Positions 47,536 through 61,200 of a DNA stretch of 64,000 bases are shown piece after piece. This DNA comes from Theristus sp. LFF4_11 (lineage: Eukaryota > Nematoda > Chromadorea > Monhysterida > Xyalidae): NCBI GenBank assembly GCA_030248135.1, contig JASANC010003701.1:62001-126000 (forward strand), written 5' to 3'. Under the pieces are notes generated by a model that did no database searches, was not told the origin of the DNA, and saw nothing but the letters and a program-made list of their open reading frames with translations. The position numbers were made by a program, and so were the translations under genes. Position 1 is the stretch's first letter, and each line of letters begins with the position of its first letter.

Positions 47536-48031
47536 TATTCGTCATTCTTCCACCATTGTTTACTTAATCTCATATGTAGTCTGTTCCTTATTATGCCACA
47601 CCTCAAGTCCCATGTTCTGCATTATTTCTCTTGTTCCTGATGTCGCCTCGCATTTCAGTTTTTTCTTTGAAAATCTGCCAACTTCGCTTATCATCCGAGA
47701 ATCAGAACAATGTGAAATAAGTTGCTGACTAGTTCTGAACTGAACTGCAAACGAGCGTTGGACTGAATACATTTTTGCACGAAATTCAGAGTCATGCCTT
47801 CATGCAACTGATCTTTTGCTGATTTGCTTCCTAAATATTGTCAGAAGCCATGTCAGATAATTGCCTTTTTTCACCACAATATTGGTTCATTGCTATTCTA
47901 TGACTTTGCGTTTTCGTATTTCAGACGATCAGATCGGGTGGGTGACGTTGATTTCCGATTTTGCTTCACTTCTTGGAAAGGTGCGAAATTTCTCGGATAA
48001 AAATAAGAGTAACGAAAACCTGAAAAAAACT

Positions 48032-51000
48032 ATGGCGAACTCCGAGAGCAGCAATTCAGCAGAGTCAACGTTGATGGCGCTTTTCAACGAATCAATGTCG
48101 ACAAATGTGTCTGCTGAAAATAATTCACATGACGAGAGCGCAATGTGCGATCAGAATGAGCCGTATGATCAGGTACTTGACACCAATCAGCAGGACGCTA
48201 GAAAAAATGTCCGAACATGTGTCCAGTGTCCTGTCCCGCGGGTGTATCGCGTTGTGTCCGTGAGCCGGAAATAGAAGTGACCCAAAACGCCACTTTGGTT
48301 TCCGGAACACCAGCGACGCGGAACACCCTGGGCGAACTGGACACCGGACACCTGCTCGGTGTTCGGAAAATTTTTTTGCGTGAATTTGCCGGAATGCCTA
48401 AATTACAGTTTCACAGTTATTCCCAAATGTGTACCTCCGTGTTCTACAGGTTCAACTGTACAGGGTGTGTATTTTAGGCACGCGTCATCTTGGTGCTGTA
48501 CGTCGGCACCGCATTCGCGTTAGGCGGCATCCTGAACAACGGCCTCCTGATCACCCTGTTCACCCGGGCGAAGTATCGCAATGGCCCGCAGTTGTATTTG
48601 TGCGTGCTGGCCATACTCGATCTGTTGATCTGCCTCAATTATCTGCTGCTGTTTAGTGCTGACGTCGTCTGGGTGCACTACGAGGTCGAATGGGTCTATC
48701 ACGCGTGGCATTCGTATACGATACCAGTGTTTGCGATCAGCAAAATATGTGCGTTGTTTTGGATGGTGCTCACTTGATGCATTTTAGAAAAGCGCATTTT
48801 TCTGCAGTTCGAGTGTTCTCTTATGGTGTTGTTGTACAGTCGCAAGCAAAAGACCCAAACTGATTGGCACTGCGCAACATCAACCGGAAAACGGGGCTAC
48901 TGCGGTTGCTAACGCGGCTCACGTCTATTTTGCTGTAACCCGTGATTTCTGGTAGCCCCGGTTTCTCAGAGTGTCATCAGAAAACAGTTCCACAATACAC
49001 AATAGCGGCCAACTTTTGTGCAGTGCAATTTTCGTCGACCTACCTGGTCGTCTGCGCAACGTTCGAGCGGTTCCTGTTGATTCTGAGCGATCAACGTTGC
49101 ACGGCGTGGCTGCGCAGCGCACTCTGCAGCACCACGGGACGCAAGATCCAGATCACCACCGTGCTGCTGTTCGCGACGGCGCTCCGGGGCACCGGCTACT
49201 GGGAGTATTCGCTGTCGATCAACCCGGCCTGCGTAAATCGAACGTTCCAACAGTACACCTGGCATTACATTCTTGCTGGTGAGTGGGGTAGTGCCGGAAA
49301 TGGAAATGCACTTTTATGCTCGGGTTGGCTTGTGGCCACGCATATATGCGTGAAAACGACGTTCAACGTCAGTTTTTGCTTTGTGGGCTGCGGACTGACA
49401 TCGCAGCCGGAAATACACTTTGTAATTTGCTACGCTGTCTTCTTTGAACTTGAATTGTATCGAACGTGAACAAACTTTTCGTCAACTGTAGCTACTGCAC
49501 TATCATAAAACTATGGCCTATTTTTTTAAACGTGTCCCACTGAAATGACGTCATGTGCCACAAAACATGCGCTTGTCGTTCACAGCAAACCAGACTATCC
49601 GTTTAGCCGATTTCTTCCCGTAAACAAATGATGAATGTCGAATCAGTCACACCAAACTGAAATTTTAGTGCCTGTACTTTGACAAACGGGCGTTTTTAAA
49701 TAAAATGACGTCACGTTAGTCCGGACACGTTTGAATAAATCCACAATACATGTATCTTCACAGCGGAGAAATGGTACCTGGACCTGAACTTCTTCTACAT
49801 GCCAATCATCCGTGTGTTCGTTCCGTTCTGCACGCTGATCTTGCTGAATCTGTTCATGATCTGCTACATCAAGAAGCGAATGCAGCGTGATCGCCGGCAA
49901 TTCATGGTTGATGGTAAGTTGATGCAAAACAAATCAACGTTTTCAAATGAGTCAAATTGAGTTCATCACTGACATTAGTCATTTTTTTAAATTGACAACA
50001 CTAAAAACTATTCTGTTGCCAATTTGTTCAGTTCCCTTTCCGAATCATCACTCCCGAATTGCAATGCATTTACACAGGAATAGTGGGAAAACAGTCTATG
50101 TTCATCAATGTGGTGGATGAAGGTATCCGTGAGAAACAAGAGGATGCAGAAGATGCAGAGCAGCCGCATTCAGTTTCCGGCATGTTTCACCATAGTTGTA
50201 GTTGCTGCATGTGCCATGTCATTATGATATACTACAGTCTGTTTGTCAGAACCGGTCAGATTGAGATAAAACAATACAAAAGATCTGACTGTTATCATTC
50301 AGTATTATGGTTTTGCATGCACTCAATTTGTGTTGTGATAAATTTTTTATTTTGATTCTGCATGAACAGTTGGACAACTCTTTATTTTGCATGGGGGCAT
50401 GGTTGTCAGTTTTTTCATTCCTCATTTCTAGGGACCGCCAAACTAATCCAAGCGACACACAATCAGCTGTTTCGGCGTAAACTCTCTGCGCTCAAATGGG
50501 CGCTCAATCGTAAACAACCGAGTAAGTTTTCATAAAAGTTTTTGAACTTTTCGTTTAAAAGCTGACCGATTGACGCAACTGAAGCAGCGGAGACCGTTGG
50601 ACAGCGGACCGTATCGCAGACGACGAAACAGTTTGCATGCATTCAAGTGTCTTTCAACGCATTCTGTTGTTTGAATTGAATAACCAAAGATGCTAAATTG
50701 AACAACTGCTGCCACAGAGGATATTCGACCCATCCTTCTGTTGTTCAAAATATCCCCAGCCCTGGCGTCACCGCTTTGTGCCTTCTGCCCTTATTGACGC
50801 CAAACCTTATTTATGCTTGGGCCTGCTGTGTGGCGGGAACCATGCACGAACAGTAACGTCTGGTTATTGGAAGCTGTCAGACAACATGTATTGAAAACGC
50901 GAACTAAATAATCGCACACACAATCACAACGCGTGGCAAAGACCAGTCGCCATATCGTTTGCTGACTGACAGGTTCCAGTGAACAGACACCATATCAATC

Positions 51001-52226
51001 AGTGCCGAGAAAAGTTTCTCAATCCACAATTTTCTATTCTGCGATTTTACATCACTCGCTCAATAATTTCCTGAGATGTGTTTCTGAGAAACTTTTCTCT
51101 GCTCAAAAAACCAAAAAACCAATACAACGGTGTTGCTGTGATTTCAGCCGGTGAGCAGAGTCTCCGCCAGCAGCGGCACCGCGTGCGCACGGCCACGATC
51201 ACGATGCTCGCACTCGTCACCCTGTACCTCGCGTGCAGCCTGATCGACCTGACCGTCAAGGTGGTCGAGCGCACACAGACGCTGCGCGACTTTCTGTTCG
51301 TCGACGACGTCGGCCTCTCGACGCCGCTACACCGCTACGCCACCGACATGGTCAGCATCATGGTGATCGTGAACTGCTTCCTGCGCATGTTCATCTACTG
51401 TTTCGCCGACCCGCAGATACGCGCCGACCTGCAACAGATGCTCGCACGGGTGAATTGCTGTTGTACGGGACTGATGACGGAGGCGCACGCGACGAGGGCG
51501 CTCGCTGCTGATGAGCTGCGTTATGCGGCGAACGAGAAGGCCGATGCGAATGGTGAGATCGCGTGTCGGAATGAGACGTTGAATTGCTATGCGACGAACA
51601 AACAACGCAGCAACAGTGCGCCGAAAGGTCGACCAGTGGACGTCGTCAGCAACAACAACGGAGACTTGCAAAACTGCGACGATGACGATCATGGGTTTGC
51701 GTGCTTGTTGGACAAGCAGAGAACTGGCAGCACCGTGGAGTCGTCGGCGGCCGTGACGCGACACGAGGAACGCGTTCACCTGCTGTGCAACAACGATCAC
51801 CATCACCACCACCGCGACAGCAACGCCAGCGTCTCGATCACCGTCGATCAACCGGAACGCCTGTCGCAGCAGCCGGTCATCATTCGTAGAATTCGCAACT
51901 GCGACACGGATCGCTCGGCGGACGACTCTGATGAGCACGTGATCCATTTGTCCTCGTGCGATTCGTCCGTGACTGACTCCAACAATATTTTGGTCACCGT
52001 TGAGGAGCTGTCCAGCTCTGCACCGTCTCGCGTCACCGTTGTCAAAACGAAACCAATCCATAACACCGGTCACAAAACGCAACCGAGGCCGAACGTGGTG
52101 CTGCGATCGAGCGATGAACACGGTGATCGACTGTTGAACGGCGACAATCACCACAATCACCATCCACGTCACCATCCGTTCGTGACGACGTTGAACGCGA
52201 CGAACGTTCTCGAAACATGTATTTAG
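48032..52226 (+). CDS. Rhodopsin-family neuropeptide-type GPCR, FMRFamide-receptor-like
   Basis: Six exons (48032-48172, 48478-48748, 49006-49278, 49764-49913, 50432-50521, 51148-52226) join in phase to 667 residues. The N-terminus is Ser/Asn-rich with several N-x-S/T sites and no signal peptide. Seven hydrophobic helices are present: TM1 LVLYVGTAFALGGILNNGLL with the conserved Asn, TM2 LCVLAILDLLICLNYLLL with LAxxD, TM3 ending STYLVVCATFERFLL (FER in place of DRY), TM4, TM5 VFVPFCTLILLNLFMICY, TM6 TITMLALVTLYLACSLID, and TM7 MVIVNCFLRMFIYCFADP, a variant of NPxxY. The arrangement resembles invertebrate FMRFamide/myosuppressin-type receptors. The cytoplasmic tail is unusually long (~260 residues) with His-rich tracts (DHHHHHRDSN, HHNHHPRHHP). 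The ligand is unknown. Introns interrupt the loops at phases 0 and 1. Confidence 0.85.
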
Positions 52227-53052
52227 ATTGTTTTTTTTGCAATTTGTAGCTTGCCCTCATGAATTCGGTGTTAGAAAAAACAAACACGCTGCGTGCTAAA
52301 TGAAAAACACTGAAAGTAAACTGACCAAGAAACTGTCGGTGAACAGCGTTTACAGTTGCGATGTGCTACTTGCCTATCGTTCCCATGTTGTGTTCATATC
52401 TAGATTAGCTTCTTTTGACTAGTTCTGGGGAGTTTTTTGTTGTAGTAACTTTTTCTGCTGAGATGCTCTTGGGGGACAACAGCCTTTTCTTTACTGACTG
52501 AGAAAAACTTTTTCAAACCTTGGTCAGAAACAATGTTCACATTCACCAAATCGGTCAGTGTCTTGGTCAGTTATTTTGTTCAGTGAACGATATTTTGTCT
52601 TTGTGTTATTAAAAGATTTATTTTGCATTTTTAATGATTGTCGGTCGATGATCAGTAGTGCTATTTTGATGCCAGAAAACATTTTTATTACAAATAAATG
52701 AATACCGGCAACTTTTGACAATGTGACAACTTTACAACTGCGAACACACAATCACACACAATTGTTTCCGTTATAAGTTATCTTATCAACTGCCGCATTA
52801 TAAGGGCACATAATTTCCGTGTGCGACCAATCAGTGATCAACAGCGGCCACCAATGTTGTTGTTATTGGCACGTCCCAGCCGACACAACGCGCGCATGTG
52901 TTGTACAAAGGCCCGTGTAGGTTGGTACGTTGCAGACAAAAAACTGGTTGTCAAGTTATTTCATTCCAAACAGCATTTTTTATTTTGTTAAAAATACTCA
53001 CAATTTTTCGAGTTCGATATACCGACCTACTGTGATAAAACTATCGCAAAAA
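52227..53052. other. intergenic between GPCR and OATP genes
   Basis: AT-rich 3' UTR of the GPCR, with AATAAA near 52693, and the promoter region of the transporter. No gene seen. Confidence 0.4.
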
Positions 53053-56000
53053 ATGGCCGATAAAATCGACCCCGCAAAAACAACAACCGATCACCGATAT
53101 CGAATCGGCAGGTGAGAAACATCAACAAATTAACAAAATCGAGTTCGACCAAAGCGACAGCAACCCGGACTGTCAGTTTGGCGATAAAAAGAATGCGTGA
53201 GGAGGTGAACGAAAATGAAACCGAATCTTTGGTGCCTGTGCATGAGAGACGGGCATTTTTAAGCAACTGAACTGACGTCAGTCAGTGCAACAGGACAGAT
53301 TTGAATAAATCGACAACAATAATCTATCAAGACGTCTTTTCGGTCCGATACGTTTGAATTTGAATGATACGACACGTCACGTTACTTGAAGGTATACTAA
53401 TTCCCTCGGACACTCGAAATGCACACGCAGTTTCTCACCGCGCTGGCTGCAACGACTGAACACGTCACGTTGGCTGCTCGTTGCGTTGTGCCTGCAGAAG
53501 ATCTGCATCGGCTACGGCCTCTGGGGCACCGGCGGCGCCGTGATCACGACCATCGAACGCAGATTCGGGCTGACGTACACGATGGTCACGATGGGCACCA
53601 CGGTGCCGATTGCGGTCATGCTCGTCTCGATACTGCCGTTGAGTCATTTCGCGAACGTTGGTGCGTCACGCGCTCACCACAGTTGAAGTGAAGCATCATC
53701 AGCAATCAGCTGATTGGCTGCTTTTGAATTGGATGCACTGATTGGTCCAACCTGCCCGGTCCACCCAATCAGCATTTTTTGACGGACGTCCACGATTGAG
53801 CCAGCCCGCTCAATGCAGCCATAATAGCCAATCAGCATAGGAATGTCTCAAGATGCCGATCCAGAATAACGCGTGTATGTTGTAGCTTGAATAGGTGAAA
53901 ATACTGTATGTTGATGAAAAGTTGAAGAAAGTCAAACACATTCTCGTTGAAGGCCACAAAGCACGTTGGGTCTCGTTGTCTGGCGTGGTGGCGAGCATTG
54001 GCATGCTTTTGGTGGCACTTGCCGAGTTTGTGGCGCCGCCGTACGTGGTGCTTGGAAAGGCGCAAGTCACTGAGCAATCAATGTGCGATGTCAATTCGAA
54101 TCGTTCCGTTTTGCAAGGTAGATAGAAGACAGTTATTCACTGTCAACCACTGCACGAATGTGGCGTTTTCATCGGAATTAACTAAAGCCAGCTGGCGTTT
54201 TTATACAGTGACATCGTTATTTTTCTTGTGTTTCCAATCGCCAGTCGAGCGGAAAATAAAACGAACGCAGTGCACCAACTTGGTCTGCCCACATTTTCGT
54301 GCTTCCCCAGGTGACAGACCGTCCTCTCTGCAGTCGAATCTGGCCGGCATCGCATTGCTGCTCATGGGCAACTGCCTGGTGGCGCTGGCGATGGTCGTCA
54401 ACGGACGCGTCGGGCAGATGTACATGGACGAAAACGTGTCGCAGAATGCGTCGCCGATGTATCTGAGTGAGACGCTGTTCACAAACGAAACGGCAGATTG
54501 GATTCTGAAAATGTGTTAAATGACAGCTACAAATTCAAAATCCGTTAAATGAAACAGTGCAACTATTTTTTCCCCAGTGAAGTCACCAAGGAGCGCAAGT
54601 TTAAACCAAACCATGTTCTTGTGTGCATGCAGGCATCATCGCCTCCGTCGCCGGCATCGGTGTGATCTTCGGTCTTGCTGCCAGCGGTCTCTACCTGCGC
54701 GTTCACACGCAATTTCTGTTTGTCGACGTGCAAACGTTCGTTCATGATGAAAGCCATTCATTCCCCCCTTTGACTGCCGCTCCCTCTGTTTCATTTGATC
54801 AGTGTCACTTTTGTCGTTAAGCAACAGATTCGTGGATTTAGAACTGGCAGCTGACTACCTGTCTTTCATTCCTGACAGCCAATTTATTGCAAACAGCGCT
54901 TTCAGCTTAGATCTGACCGGGCCGGACGACCCACGCTGGGTTGGTGCGTGGTGGCTTGGTTATGCCAGCGGCGCCATACTGACCATGGCTGCGTCGATTC
55001 CGTTGTTCGGATTCCCCCGCGAATTGCCCGGTAAAAAGCATTTTTTGCAAACATTTTCTGAATCGTCCTGGTCTTATTACAAGTAAAAACCGGTCCGTTT
55101 TTACCGCATGCAGCCACTGAGCGACTTCGCGCAAAGGACGTGAAAACGGTCGACAGAAAATTCGTCGCAATTTCTTCCGGGAAGAAGCTGTGGAACATTC
55201 ACAAGCAAATTTGGGTAATGTGACTGGAGCCTGTTATACGTACAAGCTTTGCAAATTAAAGATTCCATGCTGGAATCGGGAATTCAAAAGTTTCATGTTT
55301 GATTATTGACAAAAACTGGATTCGACGGTGTTTCCGCGAACGATTTTATCAATTGGAATTTAGGATTCACTGTCACCACCATTTTCTCGTTTTCATCGCC
55401 GTCTCTCTTAGGCCCTGCTTCACATACCGTATTACGCGCTCGCCTGTCTAACCACCGTCTGCATGTCGCTTTTATTCAGTGGCTTCGGATCTGTTGGACC
55501 GAAAATCATTGAAACCTACTTCAATCTGCCCGCAACGAAAGCTGGCGTTGTGCTGGGTATGAGATTATTTATTTATTTTGAAAGAAAAGCTACACTGATG
55601 CAAAATGCCAAGCTTGGCCAGTGCGTGGCCAGATCACTGCGTGCTAGTGCCGCCACGGGGCTTTCAAGATCGAGGCTACCCCCTCGTGATGGCATTAGCT
55701 TATGAGGTACCCTAAGTCACAGGAGTTATAAAATTTAAAGCCAACATTTAAAAAATTTCAGAGTTCCAGCCTCTCCTGGTTTGATAAATAAGCAGTGTGT
55801 GATGAGAACATTTAAAAAATCCACAAAAATTCCAATTGCAACAACGAAATGTGTTCACTTCGCGCAGGTCTGGTCGTGATGCCCGTCACGAACGTGACTC
55901 TCGTCATCGGCGGTTTCATCGTGCGTCGCCTTCGACTGACGGTCATGCAGAACTTCCGCATGGATCTCGCGTTGACGTGCACCAAGATTGCGTTTGCGTT

Positions 56001-57898
56001 CATGTTCTTTGTGCGGTGTGCCGGGCCGAAATGGACGGGCGTCACCGTACCATACGAGAATATGCTCGTTGTTGATGGGTGAGCTAACACTCTTTTTTAT
56101 AATTTCAATTCCAACACGCTTTGCATTCAGTTGAGCGCCACAAAACCCTAAATAGATCTGGCCACTGAACAGCTTTCGTGCAAATCAATAATTCAGACTT
56201 CCAGAATGTTTTTGTTCCAGTGACACTGATTGAAAATTTCATTGATAATGATGTGCGGTGACAAAATCAGACAGACAGACCACGCATTACGAATTTCAGT
56301 TGATTGATTTATTTGCAGAAATCTGAGCAACCCATGCAACACCGAGTGCGATTGCACGGACTATTTCAAGCCAGTCTGCAGTCCAACCACTCAGTTGGTC
56401 TACTATTCACCGTGCTATGCGGGATGCGTTCGCAATGCAGACGAAGGCGCTGAGAACGTCAGTCATCCTAACCAATGCTGCATTCATGAAGCAGTATTGA
56501 GTGACCGCGTAGCTATGTTTTAACACAGCTACGCGCCACACAGCTACTGATTCATGAATGCCGATTAACTAATTCTGTTGCATTCAATGTTAAAAATCAC
56601 TTTTGCGTGCTAACCTGCTTTCAACCAACCTAAAAAGCTTGAAAATGACTTTTTGGAAATTTTATTAGGAAACCTGGTCCGAGTGTTCATGCGCACCGAG
56701 CACGATGGCAGGCGCTGTGAATCGGACGCATCTGATTTCCGGTTGTGTTTGCAGTTCTTACCTTTTGGTCAAAGGAACATTCCCCTTCACTATTGTTATT
56801 GTTTCAGGAACATGCGTCACCGGTTGCACGGGTAAACTGATCATATTTGTAATTCTGATGATCCCATACGCTTTCATCTCATCATTGTTCTTTGCGCCAA
56901 ATACGCAGCTGAAAATGAGGTACCACAGTTAGTTTATTTGAACTTGTCACACAGACGTGATGTCATACTGTTGTAATGTGCACTGCACAGCTACAGTGCG
57001 CAGTTGTTCTATCATATGCGACAGATTTTGACAGAAAACTGCAGAACTTTCCAAAACTGCAGAATCATTCCCGTGGACATGCGGGTAGTGGCAGACGGTT
57101 TCCGAGGATTCCTCGCGTTAATCGGTAAAGTCTCAGTTTGAAAACTTGTCAGACAGCTTCGCAATAAGCGACGCTTTTAGTTTCTTGTTCAATTTTTTGT
57201 TTCATTCTTCTTTCATTGAGAATCGTTTTCTTCTCTGTAGCGGCCATTCCGGGCAATCTTTGGATGGGTGTACTAGTGGATTACGGCTGTCTGCTGTGGA
57301 ATCAGAACGAGTCACAGAGCAGCTGCCTGCGATACGACGTCAACAAAGTGCCCTACCTGCTCGTCACACTGAGTTTGTGTCGTTTTCTGCTTATTATTCC
57401 CATGCAATAATGAGGCAATAAGGGTTAGGCTGTTTGCGGGCTATTGGGGATTTGTTTCTTATTGCGTGCACTGATGCAGACTCGTCGCTGATTGACTGAA
57501 TGTGTTTGTTGAATTTGAAACCATCCATTTAAAACAAAAAAATGCTCCGCCATAGTTTCCATAATTCCTTTATGCACCACATGCTAAAAAGGCAATTGGC
57601 GTGTTGATCTCAAAGTGTGATCAACCAAGTGCCGCAAAAGTCCTTGGGCTTTCATTGAATTTGAGAACAAAATTTTTCCTCCATGTATTTTTCAGTTGTG
57701 ATCCAGAGCTGCTTCAGCATTACGGTGAACATCACTAACCAATGTTTATATCAGTCATTGGAAGACAATGAGAAGGCCACTAGCAAAAATGCAACTGAAG
57801 TCACGGACGATTCTTCCACTGACCACCCACAGAACGATGGTTCAAAATCCGAACATCAAATCAAAGAAATTATCGACGGTCAAACGACCACGGTTTGA
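53053..57898 (+). CDS. Organic anion transporting polypeptide (OATP/SLCO family)
   Basis: Fifteen exons: 53053-53111, 53431-53660, 53953-54117, 54311-54466, 54633-54735, 54906-55030, 55114-55214, 55412-55556, 55868-56078, 56319-56457, 56669-56741, 56808-56919, 57063-57124, 57241-57372 and 57696-57898, summing to 671 residues in frame. OATP hallmarks are RWLQRLNTSRWLLVALCLQ and VITTIERRFGL in TM1-2, GHKARWVSL in the first loop, and the signature DDPRWVGAWWLGY before TM6. The extracellular Kazal-like loop between TM9 and TM10 is CNTECDCTDYFKPVCS with SPCYAGC. TM10-12 end in PGNLWMGVLVDYGCLLW. Twelve membrane helices fit sodium-independent uptake of amphipathic organic anions across the plasma membrane. 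The N-terminus is short (MADKIDPAKT) and the C-terminal tail is polar. An alternative acceptor at 57045 would add six residues. Confidence 0.95.
53697..53800. mobile_element. MITE-like element, family A, inverted (OATP intron 2)
   Basis: Opposite orientation: CAATCAGCTGATTGGCTGC, TTTTGAATTGG, CTGATTGGTCCAACC. Ends degraded. Confidence 0.5.
56480..56572. repeat. short palindrome in an OATP intron
   Basis: Left arm TGCATTCATGAAGCAG and GACCGCGTAGCTATG; right arm ACACAGCTACGCGCC and TGATTCATGAATGCC. Forms a hairpin of about 90 bp; possibly a small MITE. Confidence 0.5.
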
Positions 57899-58225
57899 CG
57901 ATTGAATTGAATGAATTGACATGCGGTTGAAGAAACCAACAAAGAGGTTTCAGGCAATTTCCTGACTGATTCATGGAATGAACATTGAACAAACGTGGTT
58001 GCCCAATGCTCTGATCTGCTTTTTCAAAGAATATAATATTATTTTATCTATTATTTCGTGAGCTATTGCACAATGATAAACCAAAACTAAATCTTTAAAA
58101 CAATGTTGCACATTTACACAGTACACACACAAGCCGCGCACATGCGATCTTAACACCAGCGCTCGTGTCTGTTGTTTTTATGAGTGTCACAACCGAGTGC
58201 GCGGTCTCTGAAAACGACGACTTCA
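57899..58225. other. convergent intergenic spacer
   Basis: About 330 bp between the stop codons of the OATP (+) and GT31 (-) genes. AT-rich, no gene. Confidence 0.5.
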
Positions 58226-61200
58226 TCAAGAATGCTGTAAATAGTGCTGCCACATTGCTCGTATCACGTCAGGCGTGATCTTCACGGTCACATTTGCATC
58301 GTACGACCGTCGATGTATCGCCGCGCAGTCGGTGCAGTTCACGAATTTGCCGACTTCTCTGAATCGGCGTGAACCTTGCAGACGAATGTTCAGCAGATTG
58401 CCGAACATGCCAAAGTAGAGCACGTCCTCGATGAAAAACTGCTCCAGTTCGTGCGCCGGGCGCTTTTCCGCCTCTCGCAGCAGAAGCGCCGGCAAGTCCG
58501 GCGACATGAGAACAGCGAACCCGATGCAGTACTGCGGGAACAGACCGTACGGGTACACTTGGCGCGCGAGGCGCCATTTTTCGCTGAAATTGAGCGGGAA
58601 ATTTTGGATTCGATTCAGAAAGTCGAGAAGTACCGGATTCGACAATACAGAGTGAGCTAAAAAAAAGGTTCCAATTCTAAAATGCTCTCACTCGTTTGTG
58701 CTAAGGTGTTTCGAGCTGAAAATTGGAACACTGTTAGAAAACATTTGGAGGTTTTTCTGACCAAATTTTTGTTACCGTACGTTGCCCCTATCACTCAAAA
58801 CAGCAGAATATCTGAAAAACATGAAAAATCGACAAATGTGGTGAAATGCAGAGGGTTGATTTAGCTGTAACAAAGGGACCTCGTGTTTTAAAATTTGGAA
58901 CATTTGTTAGAACACTTTGGGAGTTTTTTGTGATCAAAAATTTTTTTGGCTTACACGTAAGTTCATTTTTACAGTGTAATTTTCAAAAAATAGCAATTTT
59001 GGACAAAAAACACTGTTCATCCATAATCTCACTGTTTATCATTGCTCGTAAACGATCTTCCGAACTGATGTATCGTCACGCGGTGTCAAATTGAATCTTT
59101 TACGAAATTGCCGAACCACTGTGGAAAAGTTATTCGCATGGTCCCACCAATTGGCAGACCAGACTCGCTGCTCTGCCGTTCACTTAACCATGATGGCAGC
59201 AAAGACTGAAAATGGAAGTGCATCTCTCACTGCGGAAAAACAACCAGTCTGCTATGGTAAAAATATCAGAGTGGCAAATTTTGTGTATTAAAAAAGGAAA
59301 AAAACAATTTGGATTTGAAAAGATAAATTCGCATCTGTTCTGAGCAGAACCGCTTACGCACACTCAGACTTGAAGTGAAACATTGGAGTGATCAAAAACT
59401 GTTCAAATGCAACTCAGTATTCGGCATTTCTAAGCTGCTTTAAACTCATATTGTTTTTTTCGTCTTTTTTTGTGTTGTGAACATTCGGGCTGTCACCAAC
59501 GTTCATTCTTTTGATCTTTGTTACAGTTAAATCAACCCTCTGCATTTTACAACATTTGTCGATTTTTCATATTTTTCGGATATTTTGCTGTAGTGAGTGA
59601 TAGGGGCAACATACCATAACAAAAATTTGGTCAGAAAACCTCCAAATGTTTTCTAATAGTGTTCCAATTTTCAGCTCGAAACAACTCAGCACAAGTCAGT
59701 GAGAGCATTTTAGAATTGGAACCTTTTTTTGGCTCACCCTGTACTTTGAGATGTGAACTCTTGAACTCAACCTCCAATATCAACACTGCCCCCCCCCACC
59801 CCAACCTTTTATGCCTCGGCACGATCATCGTTGGATTGCCGCCCAGTCGTCTGCAGTTTTCCCTGCCAGTGCACGTGCACGCACCGAACACAGCGCGCTC
59901 CGCGGTCGCCACGCGCCATTGGTCAATGAAATCAACGACAACAGCGGGGTAGACAACGGTGTCCGTGTCCGCCCACATCAGGATCACTCGCGGTGGTGCC
60001 CTGCCACTGACAATAAAAGTTTGGTCCTGATGCAGTTGTCTAATTTTTAATTTTTCAAACGCACTCAAGTGCCCCATCCATGTGACCAACAGTCCGTCAA
60101 TCAAAATGCAGCCAATCCGTGCTCGTGAAAAAAAACAGAAACGCACAGATCGCAGTGTTGAGTTCTGAGTTGATTTACGAATCGAACATGCCAACGAAGC
60201 AAATGCAACGTTTTGACGGAGAGTCTGCGGTAGTGGTCAAGCATGTCCACAAGCACAATATCTTCTTCTTGATGCATCTACCAATGAAATTAAACACACT
60301 TTTACGATTCACGAGTGAAACCTCAAAGGTAATACTCTAGCTAATTGGTCCTACAAATCCCTTCCATGCCCGTGTGAGGGTGAGGTGGAATATGGTGCAT
60401 GAAACGCACACATGACAAAGATTTGCGCACCACATGGCAACAAGCGCACCACATGGCGACAAGCGCACCACATGGCGACAAGCGCACCACATGGCGACAA
60501 GCGCACCACATGGCGACAAGCGCACCACATGGCGACAAGCGCACCACATGGCGACAAGCGCACCACATGGCGACAAGCGCACCATATGGCGGCAAGCGCA
60601 CCACATGGCGACAAGCGCACCACATGGCAACAAGCGCACCGCATGGCGACAAGCGCACCACATGGCGACAAGCGCACCACATGGCGACAAGCGCACCACA
60701 TGGCGACAAGCGCACCACCTGGCGCCAAGCGCACCACATGGCGACAAGCGCACCACATGGCGACAAGCGCACCACATGGCGACAAGCGCACCACATGGCG
60801 ACAAGCGCACCACATGGCGACAAGCGCACCACATGGCGACAAGCGCACCACATGGCGACAAGCGCACCACATGGCGACAAGCGCACCACATGGCGACAAG
60901 CGCACCACATGGCGACAAGCGCACAACATGGCGACAAGCGCACCACATGGCGACAAGCGCACCACATGGCGACAAGCGCACCATATGGCGGCAAGCGCAC
61001 CACATGGCGACAAGCGCACCACATGGCGACAAGCGCACCACATGGCGACAAGCGCGCCACATGGCGACAAGCGCACCATCTGGCGGCAAGCGCACCACAT
61101 GGCGACAAGCGCACCACATGGCGACAAGCGCACCACATGGCGACAAGCGCACCACATGGCGACAAGCGCACCATATGGCGGCAAGCGCACCACATGGCGA

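Larger units (their letters stand above)
41242..48031. other. gene-free region, about 6.8 kb
   Basis: No multi-exon gene could be built on either strand. Contents seen: low-complexity TTGCAACG-type sequence at 44850-45050, a family-C element at 45735, a 15-base C run at 46044-46058, a TG microsatellite near 46840, and a small TIR element at 47279. The last kilobase presumably includes the GPCR promoter. Isolated open frames of 60-157 codons lack family features. Confidence 0.4.

Noticed and set aside
47133..47606. 157-codon open frame on the minus strand
   Set aside because: It overlaps the family-D MITE and shows no domain; likely chance.
51327..52175. 282-codon open frame on the minus strand
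   Set aside because: Antisense to the last GPCR exon, whose + strand reading has TM6, TM7 and an intact frame with the upstream exons.
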